Shown here one piece after another: positions 12,212 through 23,611 of a DNA stretch of 64,000 nt. The stretch spans positions 11,863,501-11,927,500 of the forward strand of contig CP099848.1 of assembly GCA_030062745.1 (NCBI GenBank). Direction: 5' to 3'. The position numbers and the translations under genes are program-made. The stretch comes from Capitulum mitella. Taxonomy: Eukaryota > Arthropoda > Thecostraca > Pollicipedomorpha > Pollicipedidae. Below the pieces are notes generated by a model. That model saw only the letters and a program-made list of their open reading frames with translations, did no database searches and had not been told where the DNA came from. Every line of letters starts with the position of its first letter. Position 1 is the first letter of the stretch.

Positions 12212-12529
12212 GATCTGCTCACGGCGCGGCCAGACCGACGATGGGCGCCGGCCGCCGCCCCGCGCTTGGCCGGCCGGCCGCGCGCGGCGCCACCGTCGCC
12301 GTCACGTGACGCCGGCCGACGCGCCGGAGGTGGCGGAGGCGGCCGCGGTGCCGACGCGTGCCAGCCGTCGGCGGCGGCGTCCGTCGGCCGCCACGGAGAG
12401 AAACAAGCGCGACGGGTCGGTCGAAGCCGCAGGGCTCACAACAGGGACCTTCCATGCGTTACGCGAAAAACGGAATTGACCAGGGACCAGCATTACGCCA
12501 ATGGGTACAATGAACATCTACAAACAGAG

Positions 12530-12663
12530 TTTCAGGGGAAAGGGGCACAAATCTGGTTAACATAATTTACACAGTTTATTAGGACGCCAAAGACCGTTTC
12601 AGGGAAAGAGGCCACAAATCTGGGACAAATCATTTACGTTAACTAATAAGATGCCAACAACGG
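12530..12663 (+). repeat. Tandem duplication, 67 bp unit
   Basis: Two diverged copies start at TTTCAGGGGAAAGGGGC (12530) and TTTCAGGGAAAGAGGCC (12597). Both continue CACAAATCTGG, an AATC/AATTTAC block, and end in AGGACGCCAA or AAGATGCCAA. The flanks are non-coding. Confidence 0.75.
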
Positions 12664-12664
12664 A

Positions 12665-15600
12665 TGAACACTCGACAGTGTTGGCAGCAGCCGGCAAAGG
12701 CGGTATCGCCAGCCTGGATCAAGGCGGGCACCGACTCTTCCACGAATGCACAGCCGAGGGAGGTGTCAAGGTCTTCAGATATTTCTTTTCATGCGACGCG
12801 CTCAGGTGTGATGTGAAATTCCGCCCAACTGCGGGCGCCCTTTATCCCACCAGTTCCTTCGTCAAGCGGAGATTACGAAATTCGAAACGCAACACTGGGC
12901 GACGGCGCCAAATACCACTGACGAGATAACGAGCAGGATACAGGTCCTCAACACGGGAGCATGTGCACCCGTGCGCAGCGAGTGCGGGAAGAAGTACGCA
13001 AACATTTGTTTCAGTGATCCGTTAAAAAGAACAACAGAGGCCCCCGTGATCCCGATGCGTGAAGCACCACGCCTTTCGCTTATTAACATCACAGCGTCAC
13101 AAACCGATAATAATGCTGATGGCCCTGATAACTCACTCAGAATAAGCGATTGGCATGATTACGGGTCATCGTTCACGCCTGACGGGCCTCGTTTAGAGTT
13201 CATGTTATTGGGTCTAGGCGAGCTATAAATAACGCCTTCCGCCATCTCGAAGACGTTCATCTTCTTAGTTTCCGATTTTTGTGATCTCCTGACTATGGAA
13301 AATGAATTTATGTCAATAAAAACGCAGAGTCCCCGCTTCACGAGGAAGCCGTTTTTCGTCCAAGCATGTGCTTAAATATTTTTACAACATATATCTTGAA
13401 ATATTTTAAGAAAGCGAGTAAAAGCCACAAGTCCCATCGATTAAGCTTTTAGGCTACTTCGGCAAATCGGTGCAAATGTATGATTCGTTGGCCGTTTGAT
13501 GACCTTCCAACGTTTCATCCCGGTCGGGGTATTTGATAGCTATGGAATTAAGAACTAGGGGCTAACGTGGGCCAATACTGCAGTACATAAACCTAACATC
13601 AGCTCTTCATGATTTGGCGACATGCCATGACATGGCTACACTATGGCGACAGACAGTCAACCACCTCCCCGTTGCCGGTAGAACTCGGCTGGCTCATGGG
13701 GTCTTCGATCGGTGGTTGGCTCCAGAGAGGTCCCTGGAGAGCTCAACGAACAAGGACGCATAGTCCCGTATGTCGAAGTCTAAAGGGAAAACGATCAAAA
13801 GGGTGTCGTCCTACGTTCTCTTAGGGCTGTCAGAGAACGTCCGATGGATTCCTCAAATTATAACGCGTAGTATAAATTCGTAATCACTTTTCTTCGTTGC
13901 AAAACACAACTAAGAACAAACGATATGAGGAAAAATGTAGTGGCCCAAACTCTATGAAGAATGCACAAGTGGGCCAGTGTTACAACAGCATACATCATTT
14001 CCTTTCCGAAAAAAACGGGGTGTCTTCTTGGTTTCTCGGCTGCTGTCAGTTGCCAGTGCGCGGTAATCTGTCTTATATAAACACCATCGGTCACGTCTTT
14101 GCACAGGCTAGCTCCAATCGCTTTTAATCATTAAACAGTCTAAATAACCCCCTTCCGGGTTTGAGTCGCCTCGGCACTCAGTACCTGACCAGAAGATCAG
14201 CTAGCAGGTGACCAGTAGAGGGTCATGATGACTGTCACATGGTTGTGTCATTCAGTGGACGCCACGTCAAACCTCCGCCATAAAACGTGCTGTAACAAGG
14301 AATTGCACGACCGGGTACGGAAGCCACAGCTCACGCGGTAATCTCTACTGAGGACAGGTTCCAGTTCCCAACAGGCAAATCATCGGGGTCAAATTTACAA
14401 AAATATCATCGTGTCGTGGTTAACCATTCACTAAGACATAAGCCGAACAAACATCCCGCTGACAGTAAATTATATTTCCTCCAAGATTTTTGTCTACGTT
14501 TTAACTGATTGGACATGAACATTTGCCGGCTTTGATTATACTAGATGTTGAACCCAGCTCATACTGGGCAGATCTTGTTCAGATCCTAAACCCACCAACC
14601 AAGTCCGCCTGAACCTGAAGCAATTTTGTCTCAGGTACCGACCCCGATCAAGAGCAGAGATTTTTGATGTCCCGCCAAAGCTACGGAACGGACACCTCGT
14701 GACACGGGTGGCCGTTTCTGTTCCGGGTAAAACAGCGCCTGGCCTTTGTCAGTATGGAACCTCAGTCCTCGCCACAACAGCGGTATGAGCCGACACTGGT
14801 GCCAAAGAGGTACGGGGCCGGCGCCGCCACATGACCGGCGGAGCCTTAGTCCGGCCTGGAAAAATGAGACGGGGCTCAAAACCACGTGTCACCGTCTCGG
14901 CAGCCGGTACTCGCGGGGGAAGCCTGTGACTGCGACTGTGACGTGGCGCGCCGTGAGTCAGGTCGCCGCCAGGCAGGGGTGTTCCCTGAGTCCGAGACGC
15001 TACAGGTACGGCGGGGCGGCGCCAAGAACGCCCAGCCTTGCCGTGAGCCACTGGTCTGTGCCACGTCTGCCACACAACAAACATCTAGCTGGACCGCCAC
15101 ACGGACGAAACGGTCCGCGTCGACCTCAGTCAACTTTACGTTGCACCAAAGCGAATTCCCACCGACGCCAGCCGTCCCAAGAGCCATCTTACGACAAGCA
15201 GGTGACGCGGCTTCACGCCGAACGCCGACCGACCCTAGAGGCATCTATCGGCCAGCGGCTTACTACTCGTTCAGTTACCAGCCGTTCGGAGCCGGCGCCA
15301 AGGCTGTCAGCACTGCGTTGTCAACTGGCGAGAAACCGTCAACTGGTGATTTTTGGGACAGCCGGACGAGGTAAATTCTTGTCTAGCGATTGGCGACAAC
15401 ATGAGCAGAAAGTTGGTAATACTGACGTGATACAGGAAAAAATGGCGGGTAACGTCGATGTTGGCGGTGGCGGCGACGACCGAGGACACACGAGGTGATG
15501 AATCCAGTACGGCGACACCGTTACCCTTCATTACCGCCAAATTTGAGTACCGCGGTTAAGCTTTAATTATTTCTTGAACCGAAACGGATGGTATTGACAT

Positions 15601-15790
15601 TTCAAAGCCGAAACCAAACTTTAAGGCATTTCAGTTACAGCAGTCCCTAAAACTTGTAATTTCTTGCATTTCTCTGTTGTCACTTTGGGAATCACATGAC
15701 ACAAACTAACGTAGACACTGGAAAAGTTGCGGTGCGCATATACCACATTTTCACTAAGCGTTCATTTAGTCACCGTACCTCATCGTCTGC
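12665..15790. other. Intergenic, no gene recognised
   Basis: Mostly balanced-composition DNA. The stretch 14700-15500 is GC-rich and has a 250-codon plus frame overlapped by minus frames of 111 and 122 codons. Codon choice and residue pattern do not distinguish one frame, and no domain is visible. Nothing else was found. Confidence 0.4.
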
Positions 15791-15795
15791 AGAGC

Positions 15796-15957
15796 CAGGG
15801 ACGCCAGTTTCTGTAAATGATTGGGTAGGCCGAGCCGTGGGCCCGACAACCTAACCTCCCCCAAATGTGGGCTTCTCAATGGATTGAGCCCACTTTATTT
15901 TGATAAATGGAAATTTTCGAGTTTTTGTTACTATTTTTTAACAAAAAATCGTGTCTA

Positions 15958-16003
<46 letters not shown>

Positions 16004-16232
16004 ACATTTACATATATCAAAGATGGAAAGATGGACAGATACATCACTTTATGTTTTATTCCATGTTTTCTGCCTATCTTTTATCTATTGCGGTCGTTTC
16101 TTTCGCTATTCTTGCCCATTTCCCTTTAAAACTGGAAGAAAATATTACAGGGGCCCAAACCAAGACTGGAGGGGCCAAAATGAACAATGGGAAGGCCAGG
16201 GCTTCCTCGCAAGAATATAAATCGACACCCTG
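15796..16232 (+). mobile_element. (TA)n-containing hAT-like MITE, intact copy (437 bp)
   Basis: Left end CAGGGACGCCAGTTT and inverted right end CAGGGTGTCGATTTAT bound 437 bp. Flanking octamers TGCAGAGC and TTCAGACC agree at 6 of 8 positions. In order it holds a GGGCCCGACAACC block, CCCAAATGTGGGCTTCTCAA, an (AT)n run (15960-15995), then a pyrimidine-rich half with CTGCCTATC and CCATTTCCCTTTAAAA. Homologous copies lie at 20030-20229 (partial, minus) and 53067-57224 (minus, split by a larger insertion). No coding capacity, so it must be mobilised in trans. Confidence 0.8.
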
Positions 16233-16798
16233 TTCAGACCTGGAGTCGTGCGGGGGGAGGTGACGGTCTCAAACCATTTAAATTCAACCTTGGGTCTATC
16301 ACAACGTATGACAATCTCTGTGAACTGGGAGGGATTTATTCAAAATACGTGGGCAGGCAGCGGCCCACCCAACTTTTCTTTCACGCCTGTTGTAATATGG
16401 GCAACAAAACCGTCATAGAAGTGTGCAGGAATGTAAAGTTTTGAAGCTGTTTCTTTAGGGAATGGTAACATCTTGGTCAGCATTTTAGGAACAAATTTGG
16501 TCAATCTGAAACATTTTCCTGATCACGTTTTCAGCACTCTTTTTTAATCTTCACGGGTGTAAAAGTGTGCTCATCAAGGCCTGTACATTGCTGTCATAAA
16601 CTGACGTCAAATTGTCGTCACAAAGTGACGGTAACGCTCAACGGGGTTCCCACTGACGTCTGCTGGCATCCGCCCGTTTGTATTGTCACCTACAACTGAC
16701 ATCAGACGGATGAATAAGTCACAACAGAAACTTCTCCAGGAATCACTTTAAAACTCCGTTAATATAAAGTCTTGAGACATTCTATATCCTATGTACTG

Positions 16799-16801
<3 letters not shown>

Positions 16802-16837
<36 letters not shown>
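16802..16837. repeat. (TA)n microsatellite
   Basis: About 18 TA units directly abutting the left target-site duplication of the 3.48 kb element at 16846, so that element inserted beside a pre-existing AT-rich run. Confidence 0.9.
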
Positions 16838-16841
<4 letters not shown>

Positions 16842-16894
16842 CCCTCAGTAGCGTATCCAGGGGGGTCCTACGGGTCTTGGGACCTCCGAAATTT

Positions 16895-17440
16895 TTTGAC
16901 GGGCACCCTGGCATTGGCCTAAAGGGGCCCCCGGCTAGGACAGATAAATCCACTCCTCCCCAAAGGGCCCCCAGACCCCAGGCAAAGACCCTTCGGGCAG
17001 ACAGCGGAATGCCCTCTGACCGGGAAAGGTAAGTGGGAACCACGGCATGTACCTGTTCAAAAGGTGAGTACCGGAAAGGATGCTCCTCTGCAAGGGAGCC
17101 GCCAGCCAAGAAAGGTTCTCCTGTCATGGGATGGTGTCGGTGTGTCGGGAAGGGCCCACGAAGAGCCCCCTGGCATTTGCCTGAAGGCTCCCCCTGGTTG
17201 GGAACTACAATGCCACCCCTCCCCCCCCGCAAAGGGCCCCCAGACCCCCGGCAAAGACCCCTCTGGCAGGTAGCGGGGTGCCCCCTGAAAAGCGTCCCTT
17301 GGAAAGGCAAGGGACCCCCGGCACATACCTGCCAAAAGGCATATGCGAGGACAGGAAAGGATGGTCTGCAAAGGAGCCGCCAGCCAGCACAGGTTCTCCA
17401 GCCATGGATGGTGTTGATGTGTCGGGAAGGGAGCCACAGT
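16895..17440. repeat. Tandem duplication, 269 bp unit
   Basis: AAAGGGCCCCCAGACCCC begins at 16962 and again at 17231, and the following sequence (GGCAAAGACCC, GGAGCCGCCAGCCA, GTGTCGGGAAGGG) repeats in the same order. A partial third copy precedes 16962 (CCTGGCATTGGCCTAAAGG). The 264-codon minus frame over this stretch (16801-17595) is produced by the duplication and is not a gene. Confidence 0.85.
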
Positions 17441-17639
17441 GACGTAACGTAAGCCAAACAACCTAGGGGTCTTATCATCCCAACTCTAGAAATTCTTGGG
17501 AGGGAAAGGGAATCCGCTGGGTCGGGCCCCTGGCATGTGGGGCATGTGGGGCCCGTGATGGAAATGACATTAAAATTGGATGAAATATTCTGCAAAACGG
17601 CGGTACTAGTCAGAAACCAAATCCAAATTACAGAAAGAT

Positions 17640-19200
17640 TTCCTCGTCTGGTTTAGAGAATCCTCTCATGCGAAATTGGGGGCTTTCTAAAAACAATGAG
17701 GGCACCCTCAAAAGCTCGACAGCCCAACAGCATACTCCATGGACCCTCTACATGAATTCAAGAATGTTCCAGAAGAATCCAGTAGGCTCTACACCGGTCT
17801 TAGGGGCCCTCCTTAAACATTCTTAAGGATCCCCTCGAACAATCAGAAGAGGATTTTTAAATCAACGAGGAAATGATTGAGGAGCCCTGGGAAAATGTTG
17901 GAGAGGCCCTCTAAAAAAACCAAGAGCTTTCTCGAAAACTCGAGGGGTCTAAAAAAACTCTCCTGGGGTCTTTGAATAAATTGAAGGAATGACCCTCTCC
18001 CAGGCCTGAGAGTTCCCTTTCGAATCCATCTCGAGGACGCGTTCATTTTTTTGTGACGCCCCCAATTTTCTTAGGTGCTCCGAACATTCTGAATGGGAGA
18101 TTTGAACCGGACAACGCATTGTCTGAGAGGCCTTCTGGAAATATTAAGAGGCCCGCCGAAACGCTTGAAGGCCCACAAAATTATAAAGAGCCCTTTAAAC
18201 TGGTTCAAGGAGGGGCCCCTCCCTAAGGCCTAAAGAATTCTTTTGAAATAAAATTCCTTCAAATTCCTTGCAGCGAAATCCTTGAATTCATTTCCAGGGC
18301 CTTGATATTCTAACAGGGCACCTCAGGCATGGAAAGGTGCACCGGACAAGGAAATGCTTGAGGCCCGTTTGAAAATATCAGGGACTCCCTGGAAAGGCCG
18401 ACAGTCCCACAGAAAAACTCTGAGGGTACCTGTAGATGAATCCAAGGAGTGGTCCCCTAAAATCTAAGGGGCCCTCAATGACTTCCTGTCGAGGGCTCAT
18501 TGGAGTTTTTGTGAGGCCCTCAAACATTTGAGAGGCCCATTGGTATTTCGAAGGAGTGTTTAATCGGATGAGGAAATGTATGAGGCGCCCTCCGAAAACA
18601 TCAAGAAGCTTTTCAAGAGGACTGAGGTTCCACACAGACTCGATGGATCCTTAAAGAAAGGAAGGGATCTCCGTGGCGTTCGAGGGCCCCTCCTTAAATT
18701 TATTCGAAATGCCCTTGATATTTTCATAGGCATCTCACATATTCTGGAAAGGGTGAACTGGACGAGTAAATGCTTCACGGACCCTCTGAAAATATCAAGG
18801 GCACCGCTAAAACGTTTACTGGTCCACAGAAAAACTCTAATAGGCACTTTATATCAATTCAAGGAGAGGCAATCCCGAAAGTCTACTTGAATTCATCTAG
18901 AGGACCCAATGAAATGTTCGTGGACCCATTAAATCCTTGGGAGGGCCTTTAATACCTTCAGGGGGCCCGCATTGAGGAACGCAGCTTTACGCTAGACAAG
19001 GGAATGTTCGTGGGTCCCCTAAAGATACCAAAAAGCCCCTCTCAAAAAGCTTGAGGATTCCACGAAAAACTCCAATGAGCCCCCGAGATGACTTCAACGT
19101 GTACCCTTAAGACCACGGGGATGGCCCGTCTTGAACTTATATAGAAAGTCCATTAGTGTTTTTGTGAGCCTTTGACTCTGAATGGGCCTTTGATTATCGC
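17640..19200. repeat. Diverged satellite array, about 195-245 bp units
   Basis: A recurrent signature, CCGGACAAGGAAATGCTTGA followed by a GGCCC/GGACCC block, GAAAATATCAAG and CCACAGAAAAACTC, recurs at 17861, 18106, 18341, 18562, 18757 and 18991. Spacings are 245, 235, 221, 195 and 234 bp. Copies are well diverged, so the array is old compared with the element's own ends. Each unit also has internal sub-repeats of the type GAGGGCCCCTC. No reading frame crosses units. Confidence 0.75.
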
Positions 19201-19380
19201 ATTCTCAAAGTAATTCTTAACAATGCCCTAGTGTTTTTTTCTTTTTCTTCTTCATATTTAACCTTCTTAAGATATTTATTTCTTGTTAATTCTTCTTCAC
19301 ATAATATTTTACTTTTCTTCTGAAATTCTTCTTTAATATGTTTAGGGGTTTTCTGGAAACATCAAGGACCTTCTCCTTGA

Positions 19381-19704
19381 TGGCACCACAACAGCTCCAG
19401 TGACGCTTTGGATAAATGCGATGTATGTATTCGCACAGAACCACACCACCATGAACATCTGACTCGTCGCACCATCACCTCGAACATAAAGATCGTGGCG
19501 AAGGCAACGGACAAACGGCGCCTAGCGACTCTCGAAGCCATATTCATTCGGGATATGGACTCACTAACGAACCGCAAAGTTAACGCGCGTGGGACCTTGC
19601 AGATGTCTGAAGGGTCGCCACAAGGGCCTAGACTAAAATGTGTGAATGGATGCTGTACCGATTGTTCGTGTACCGTTTTAGTGCTGCTTGTCGACGTTGA
19701 TTGA
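19381..19704 (+). pseudogene. Relic resembling the C-terminus of a GIY-YIG/reverse-transcriptase retroelement
   Basis: An open frame follows a stop at 19378-19380. It contains the stretch NIKIVAKATDKRRLATLEAI, then an Asn/Arg-rich segment and GTLQ. Penelope-like and related retroelement proteins often end with a pattern of Val/Ile-rich strand, basic residues, Leu-Glu-Ala/Ser-x-x-Ile and an Asn-Arg near the stop, which this resembles. There is no upstream polymerase and no start, so it is at best a fragment. It lies inside the 3.48 kb element, after the satellite array. The assignment rests on memory of the family pattern only. Confidence 0.3.
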
Positions 19705-20021
19705 TGTGTGCAAACCAGAAGAAACATGCCTTTACCAACCGTGTGCTTCATTTTTCAAATTTAAACCAAATGTCGTTCACCACATACTTATGTCTGAAAA
19801 CGTCTCATGTGTAGACAAAAGGTTAGATCGATAAAAATATATTATTTTTTGCTCGTTCCTTATATTTTAATGAAGACTGAAAGCGTTCCTTATGAACATT
19901 CATTGGAAACAAAACGACTGATATGAACAATCAAAGCCACACCAAAGATCATCAATGCCACGTCCGCCGTGGTTTTTAACAAACAATGTGTACGTAACGA
20001 TCCACTTCCTAGCTTTACTAA

Positions 20022-20029
<8 letters not shown>

Positions 20030-20067
<38 letters not shown>

Positions 20068-20229
20068 AAAAAAATGAAATAATCTTTGGATCTCTTTTTT
20101 GGCCAACTTTCGTCGGTCAAAACAAAGCGCCCTTAATCCGTTGAGAAACTTACATTTCGGGGGAGGATAGGCTGTGAGGCTCCTCGATCCGACCGCTCCC
20201 CAAATCATTTACACAAAACGACATCCCTG
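20030..20229 (-). mobile_element. Partial copy of the (TA)n MITE
   Basis: Read on the minus strand it begins CAGGGATGTCGTTTTGTG (from 20229), continues AAATGATTTGGGG and CCCGAAATGTAAGTTTCTC, and ends in the (TA)n run (20032-20061). The half of the MITE beyond the TA tract is missing. It lies inside the 3.48 kb element. Confidence 0.7.
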
Positions 20230-20426
20230 GTCATGGGACTCTCGTCATGTTCAAGGGCCCCCTCGGCGATGGGGGTCCCCTCATCCTCTAGGACCCCCCA
20301 AAAAGTCCTGGCTACGCCACTGATATCCCTTGTATCCTACAGATTCATTTTTAAAACTACGACCTAATATGTGGTCACGAGCATATTGCGTTGCGGTTAT
20401 AGCAAGTTGTTCAAACCACGTGTTAA

Positions 20427-21528
20427 CCCTATCCCGGACGGCTACACGGCATGGTCGATTCCCGGCAGGGGGCGCCGATTCGCGCCCCCCCCCCCCGAGA
20501 TCTCGAGAACTCCGCATCCGATTTCATCACAACAAACGGCAATCGATTTGCCATGACGTGAACTGCATTTTTACAAAAGAAATCTTCAAAATTTTGAAAG
20601 GGGTGGATACAGGAGGCCAAAAATGTCACAATTAGGGGCATTTTTGGACTTCTTTAACTATGGAAAGGACTTCTTTTACCATTGGTACACACATCTGAAA
20701 TTTTGAGAAAATTCATGGGCGTTCACAGGGTTTTAAAAATAGGAGGATTACTTTTTCAACAAATCAATAAAAACAAAAAAGGCAAAAACACTTTTTTGGC
20801 TTCTGCTAGTCATGTTATGCTAAAGAAGTGCAAATCGCATTACAGTGTTTGTATAATGTTAGCATAGGCGGTGCCAGGAATATGAAAAAGGGGAACTGTC
20901 AAGGTCACACGTTCTTCAGATCCACTTGTGACTTTTGACCTTAAATGACCTCCAGTGACCTTGGAGCCACTTGGAATGATCTCATGTGTATTTAATATTA
21001 TCTGTAAACGTTTTCAACCATTTGAATCCACTCTATTTAAAAAAAAAATCATTTTATGACTATTGCGATAAAGGGTAACAGCACTGACATTTTAGGTCAA
21101 AGCTCCGTGACCCGACCTGATATCAAGCTGAAACTTGATACACAAGTAGAGGGCAACTTTTTGCGTCAGATGTATTCCGGGTTTGGCGTGTGAAAAAAAC
21201 AGCACCGAAATTATTCCTATAAAACCAAATTTTGACTTTTCACCTTGACCTGACCTTGTAACGTGACCTCACACGAACAAAATTGTGTCTGCATGTTTCC
21301 CAGATATTCTGCTATACATCCATGTAAGGTTTTAAGTTCTATCTTAAAAACGTTATTTTTGGCAGACATTTTCCTTTTACCCTCAACAGAGCCCAAAATG
21401 GTCTGAGGTACCTCCCAAAAACGTTGCATGGCTCCGCCCCTATTACAATAGAATTTTGAAATTTTGTACCGCACGTAGAAAAAAATAGCTAAGAAACGTC
21501 AGCAAGTTTTGTGAAGCTGCAACAGAAC
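20427..21528 (+). mobile_element. TTAA-flanked (piggyBac-like) non-autonomous element, truncated copy
   Basis: It starts CCCTATCCCGG directly after TTAA (20423-20426) and is co-linear with the complete copy at 33999-35205: G/C-rich subterminal block, GAGATCTCGAGAAC, GGCTTCTGCTAGTCATG, repeated GACCTTAAATGACCT motifs and TGGCTCCGCCCCT. Alignment stops near 21528, where unrelated sequence begins, so the right end is lost. Non-coding. Confidence 0.75.
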
Positions 21529-21569
21529 ACCCGTTGCTTTTGAAAACGTGCGATTAGATCAAGAAATCA

Positions 21570-21670
21570 AGAATGACTCGAAATTACTATCACTGCAAAC
21601 TACGGAGGGTGCGAATAAACCTCGCTTAAGGAAGTGAGCGGTTAGCTCTAGTCTACTGACGGTTTGACCA
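21570..21670 (+). repeat. Dispersed repeat fragment (related to 24885-25131 and 26869-27113)
   Basis: ACTCGAAATTACTATCACTG followed by a CTTAAGGAAGTGAGCGGTTAG block and CTAGTCTAC is matched at 25047-25130 (TCTCGAAATTAGTATCATTG, AAGCCCTAGTCTAC) and more weakly at 27010-27110. Element class is unknown. Confidence 0.5.
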
Positions 21671-22005
21671 GACGCTAGATGGCTATCGTTCGACCAAAAA
21701 ATGACGGTGAAGTACGAGACAGGCAGCTCGCCATTCCGGATGGCAAGCCATTTGTTCTGGCTTGTCAGCCCGAAATTCTGGCAGATATCAGAGTACAACA
21801 GACCCCGTTACTTGCGGTTTCGCCATTTGCGGGCTCGCATATTCCCGGATTCTGACAAGGAAACTAATTCGAAAAAAAAAACTGCAGGATACCTCGTGCT
21901 TTGTTTGTAGCGGAAGCTGTTCCCAACGGTTCATGGTGCTTCTATTTCAAGTTTCCGGTAAAGGAGGATTGTTCTATATGGTTTTGCACTGCAGTTACTA
22001 TAGGT

Positions 22006-22235
22006 CAGGCACGTAACAAGAATTTTCCTCATGGGGGGCTCAAAGTCAAATTTTGTCACATTCCACTGGCATATGACGAAGCTTGTAGGAAAAAGCAAGG
22101 ATTATAATGTTTGTTTTCCCAACATATATATGATCACTATTCCGTATTCGTGCGAAATCGCTATATTTCTAGTGTAGACTGCTTGGCTCGAGGGGGGCCA
22201 TGGCCCCCATGCCCCCCCCCCTGGCTACGTCCCTG
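22006..22235 (+). mobile_element. hAT-like MITE, CAGGCACGTAGC family (230 bp)
   Basis: Ends are CAGGCACGTAACAAG and, inverted, CAGGGACGTAGCCAGG. The flanking octamers CTATAGGT and CTACAGGT match at 7 of 8 positions. The interior has the family signature TTTTGTCACATTCCACTGGC, a TATATATG segment, TTCCGTATTCGTGCGAAATC and CTTGGCTCGAGG before a C-rich right end. Other copies are at 44759-45009, 58055-58317 and, truncated, 43620-43856. Confidence 0.85.
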
Positions 22236-22740
22236 CTACAGGTATGTACTGTGCGGCACAAGCAACATTTTTTCTACCTTAAAAACAAATCTGCTCCTTC
22301 CTCACAATGAAGCTTGCCTGTGACTGGCTCCAAGGATAGCGTCCCTTTGCTGCCTTTATCTGCCTATACCTGTACGCCTTTTTTCCCTATCCTGTTGGCC
22401 TAGGAAAAGGCTGGGCCTTATTTATAGGCTCACGACAGTCTTTCTGCGTCTGTGATTGGCTAGCGGTAAGTAGGGGTAGGGCTGACTTAAGGCCAGTTTA
22501 CACAAGCGGTCTTGCCTGCCTGCCTGTCTGGAGCAGGGCGGCGGCTTTTCAGGAAGTATTACGAAGTATTACTGCATAACTGTACTGTAAAATGCATTTA
22601 TTAGTCTCGTATTGGGTTTATAGGTAATTGGAATAACTTAAAAAAAACACAAATAGTGTTTCCCCTTTTTTTGGTGGAAAGGGGAGCGGTAGGTTCGGTC
22701 TATTTCGGGATTCGCCTTATTCGCCTTATTCGTTTCAGCA

Positions 22741-22769
22741 CACAGACCCCGCGAGGAGCGGGGTTTGTG
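22741..22769. repeat. 12 bp stem hairpin
   Basis: CACAGACCCCGC (22741-22752) pairs with GCGGGGTTTGTG (22758-22769) over 12 positions with one G-T wobble and a GAGGA loop. It is GC-rich in an AT-richer context, preceded by two copies of TTCGCCTTAT. It would be stable as RNA, but no transcript context is known. Confidence 0.6.
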
Positions 22770-22859
22770 CGCATATATATCGGAAAAACCCCGTGTTATT
22801 GTAGGAGAGAAGGTACTGCATGCCGGGCACATCGTAGCATCGTATATGCAGCTTGACCA

Positions 22860-23390
22860 AGTGAACAAGTACAAGTCCAGTGACCAGAATTTAACTTAAC
22901 CTTTGGGTCTGAGTTTCTGAACTAACTTTTGGCACCTGAGAGTAGCAAAAACTGGTAATCTGAAAAGATTTATTCAAGTCATTGACTATCACGTTCATGC
23001 TGAATAATGAAATAGGACTGATAAATAAACAGATTAGTTAGCAAGGAGCTTTTGGCCTGGCCCCAGATTCAGCTAAAATATCGTCATCTACAAACTGAAT
23101 GGCATTTTTGTTGTGATTGTCAAAGGTCTCCCTTCCTCATGCCATTTTGTACCTAACCGATTGTGTTATGAAAGTTAAAAAATCGTGTCATTTGCTGATG
23201 TGGCCGTGGATTACGGAATTTATCCGCGTAGGAACACGGGGGTCAATTTAAGATTGATGCCGGTAGGTAATGAGGTATGAAAGGTAATGGTAACTGAAGC
23301 TACCAACAAAATGCTGTTCCCCGCCCCCTTGTTCTGAATCTTGGTATCCGCTGCCCTCACGCTATGTACAGATACACTTTCCATGTTCAT
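22860..23390. other. Intergenic, nothing recognised
   Basis: AT-rich DNA without long frames, tandem repeats or clear similarity to the repeat families seen elsewhere in the window. Confidence 0.4.
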
Positions 23391-23611
23391 TAGGTCCAAT
23401 GCACACACGTACCACGATGGATGTAGTCTTTCCGTTGAAAGTGTCGGCTGCACGCTCGCATGTGCTCAGATGCCTCCTCTTCTACACTGAGACGAGCGTG
23501 TCACACTTTGGACAGCACTTTGTCCTTGAGGAGAGCGTGAAAGCTGATCCCTGGAGCACTCTACCAACGAATCGCATTGCGGGACACAACAGCTAAATTG
23601 TTTCTCCGAAG

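Larger units (their letters stand above)
16846..20322. mobile_element. 3.48 kb hAT-type TIR element carrying tandem arrays, perfect 8 bp TSD
   Basis: The left end CAGTAGCGTATCCAGG and the inverted right end CAGTGGCGTAGCCAGG are followed inward by matching G-rich blocks (GGGGTCCTACGGGTC against GGGGTCCTAGAGGATG). The 8 bp outside each end are identical, ATATCCCT at 16838-16845 and 20323-20330. TIR sequence and 8 bp duplication fit the hAT superfamily, and the perfect duplication points to a recent insertion. The interior holds no transposase. It contains a 269 bp tandem duplication, a GGCCC-rich satellite, a retroelement relic and a partial (TA)n MITE, so it is a non-autonomous carrier of other repeats. 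Confidence 0.8.

Noticed and set aside
16801-17595. 264-codon minus frame with internal repeats
   Set aside because: It is generated by the 269 bp tandem duplication and the (TA)n tract inside a mobile element, with no start context or conserved domain.
22411-22470. TATTTATA plus CACGACAGTC plus GCGGTAAGTAGG as promoter and first exon
   Set aside because: The TATA-to-initiator distance is only about 18 bp and no coding exon follows.
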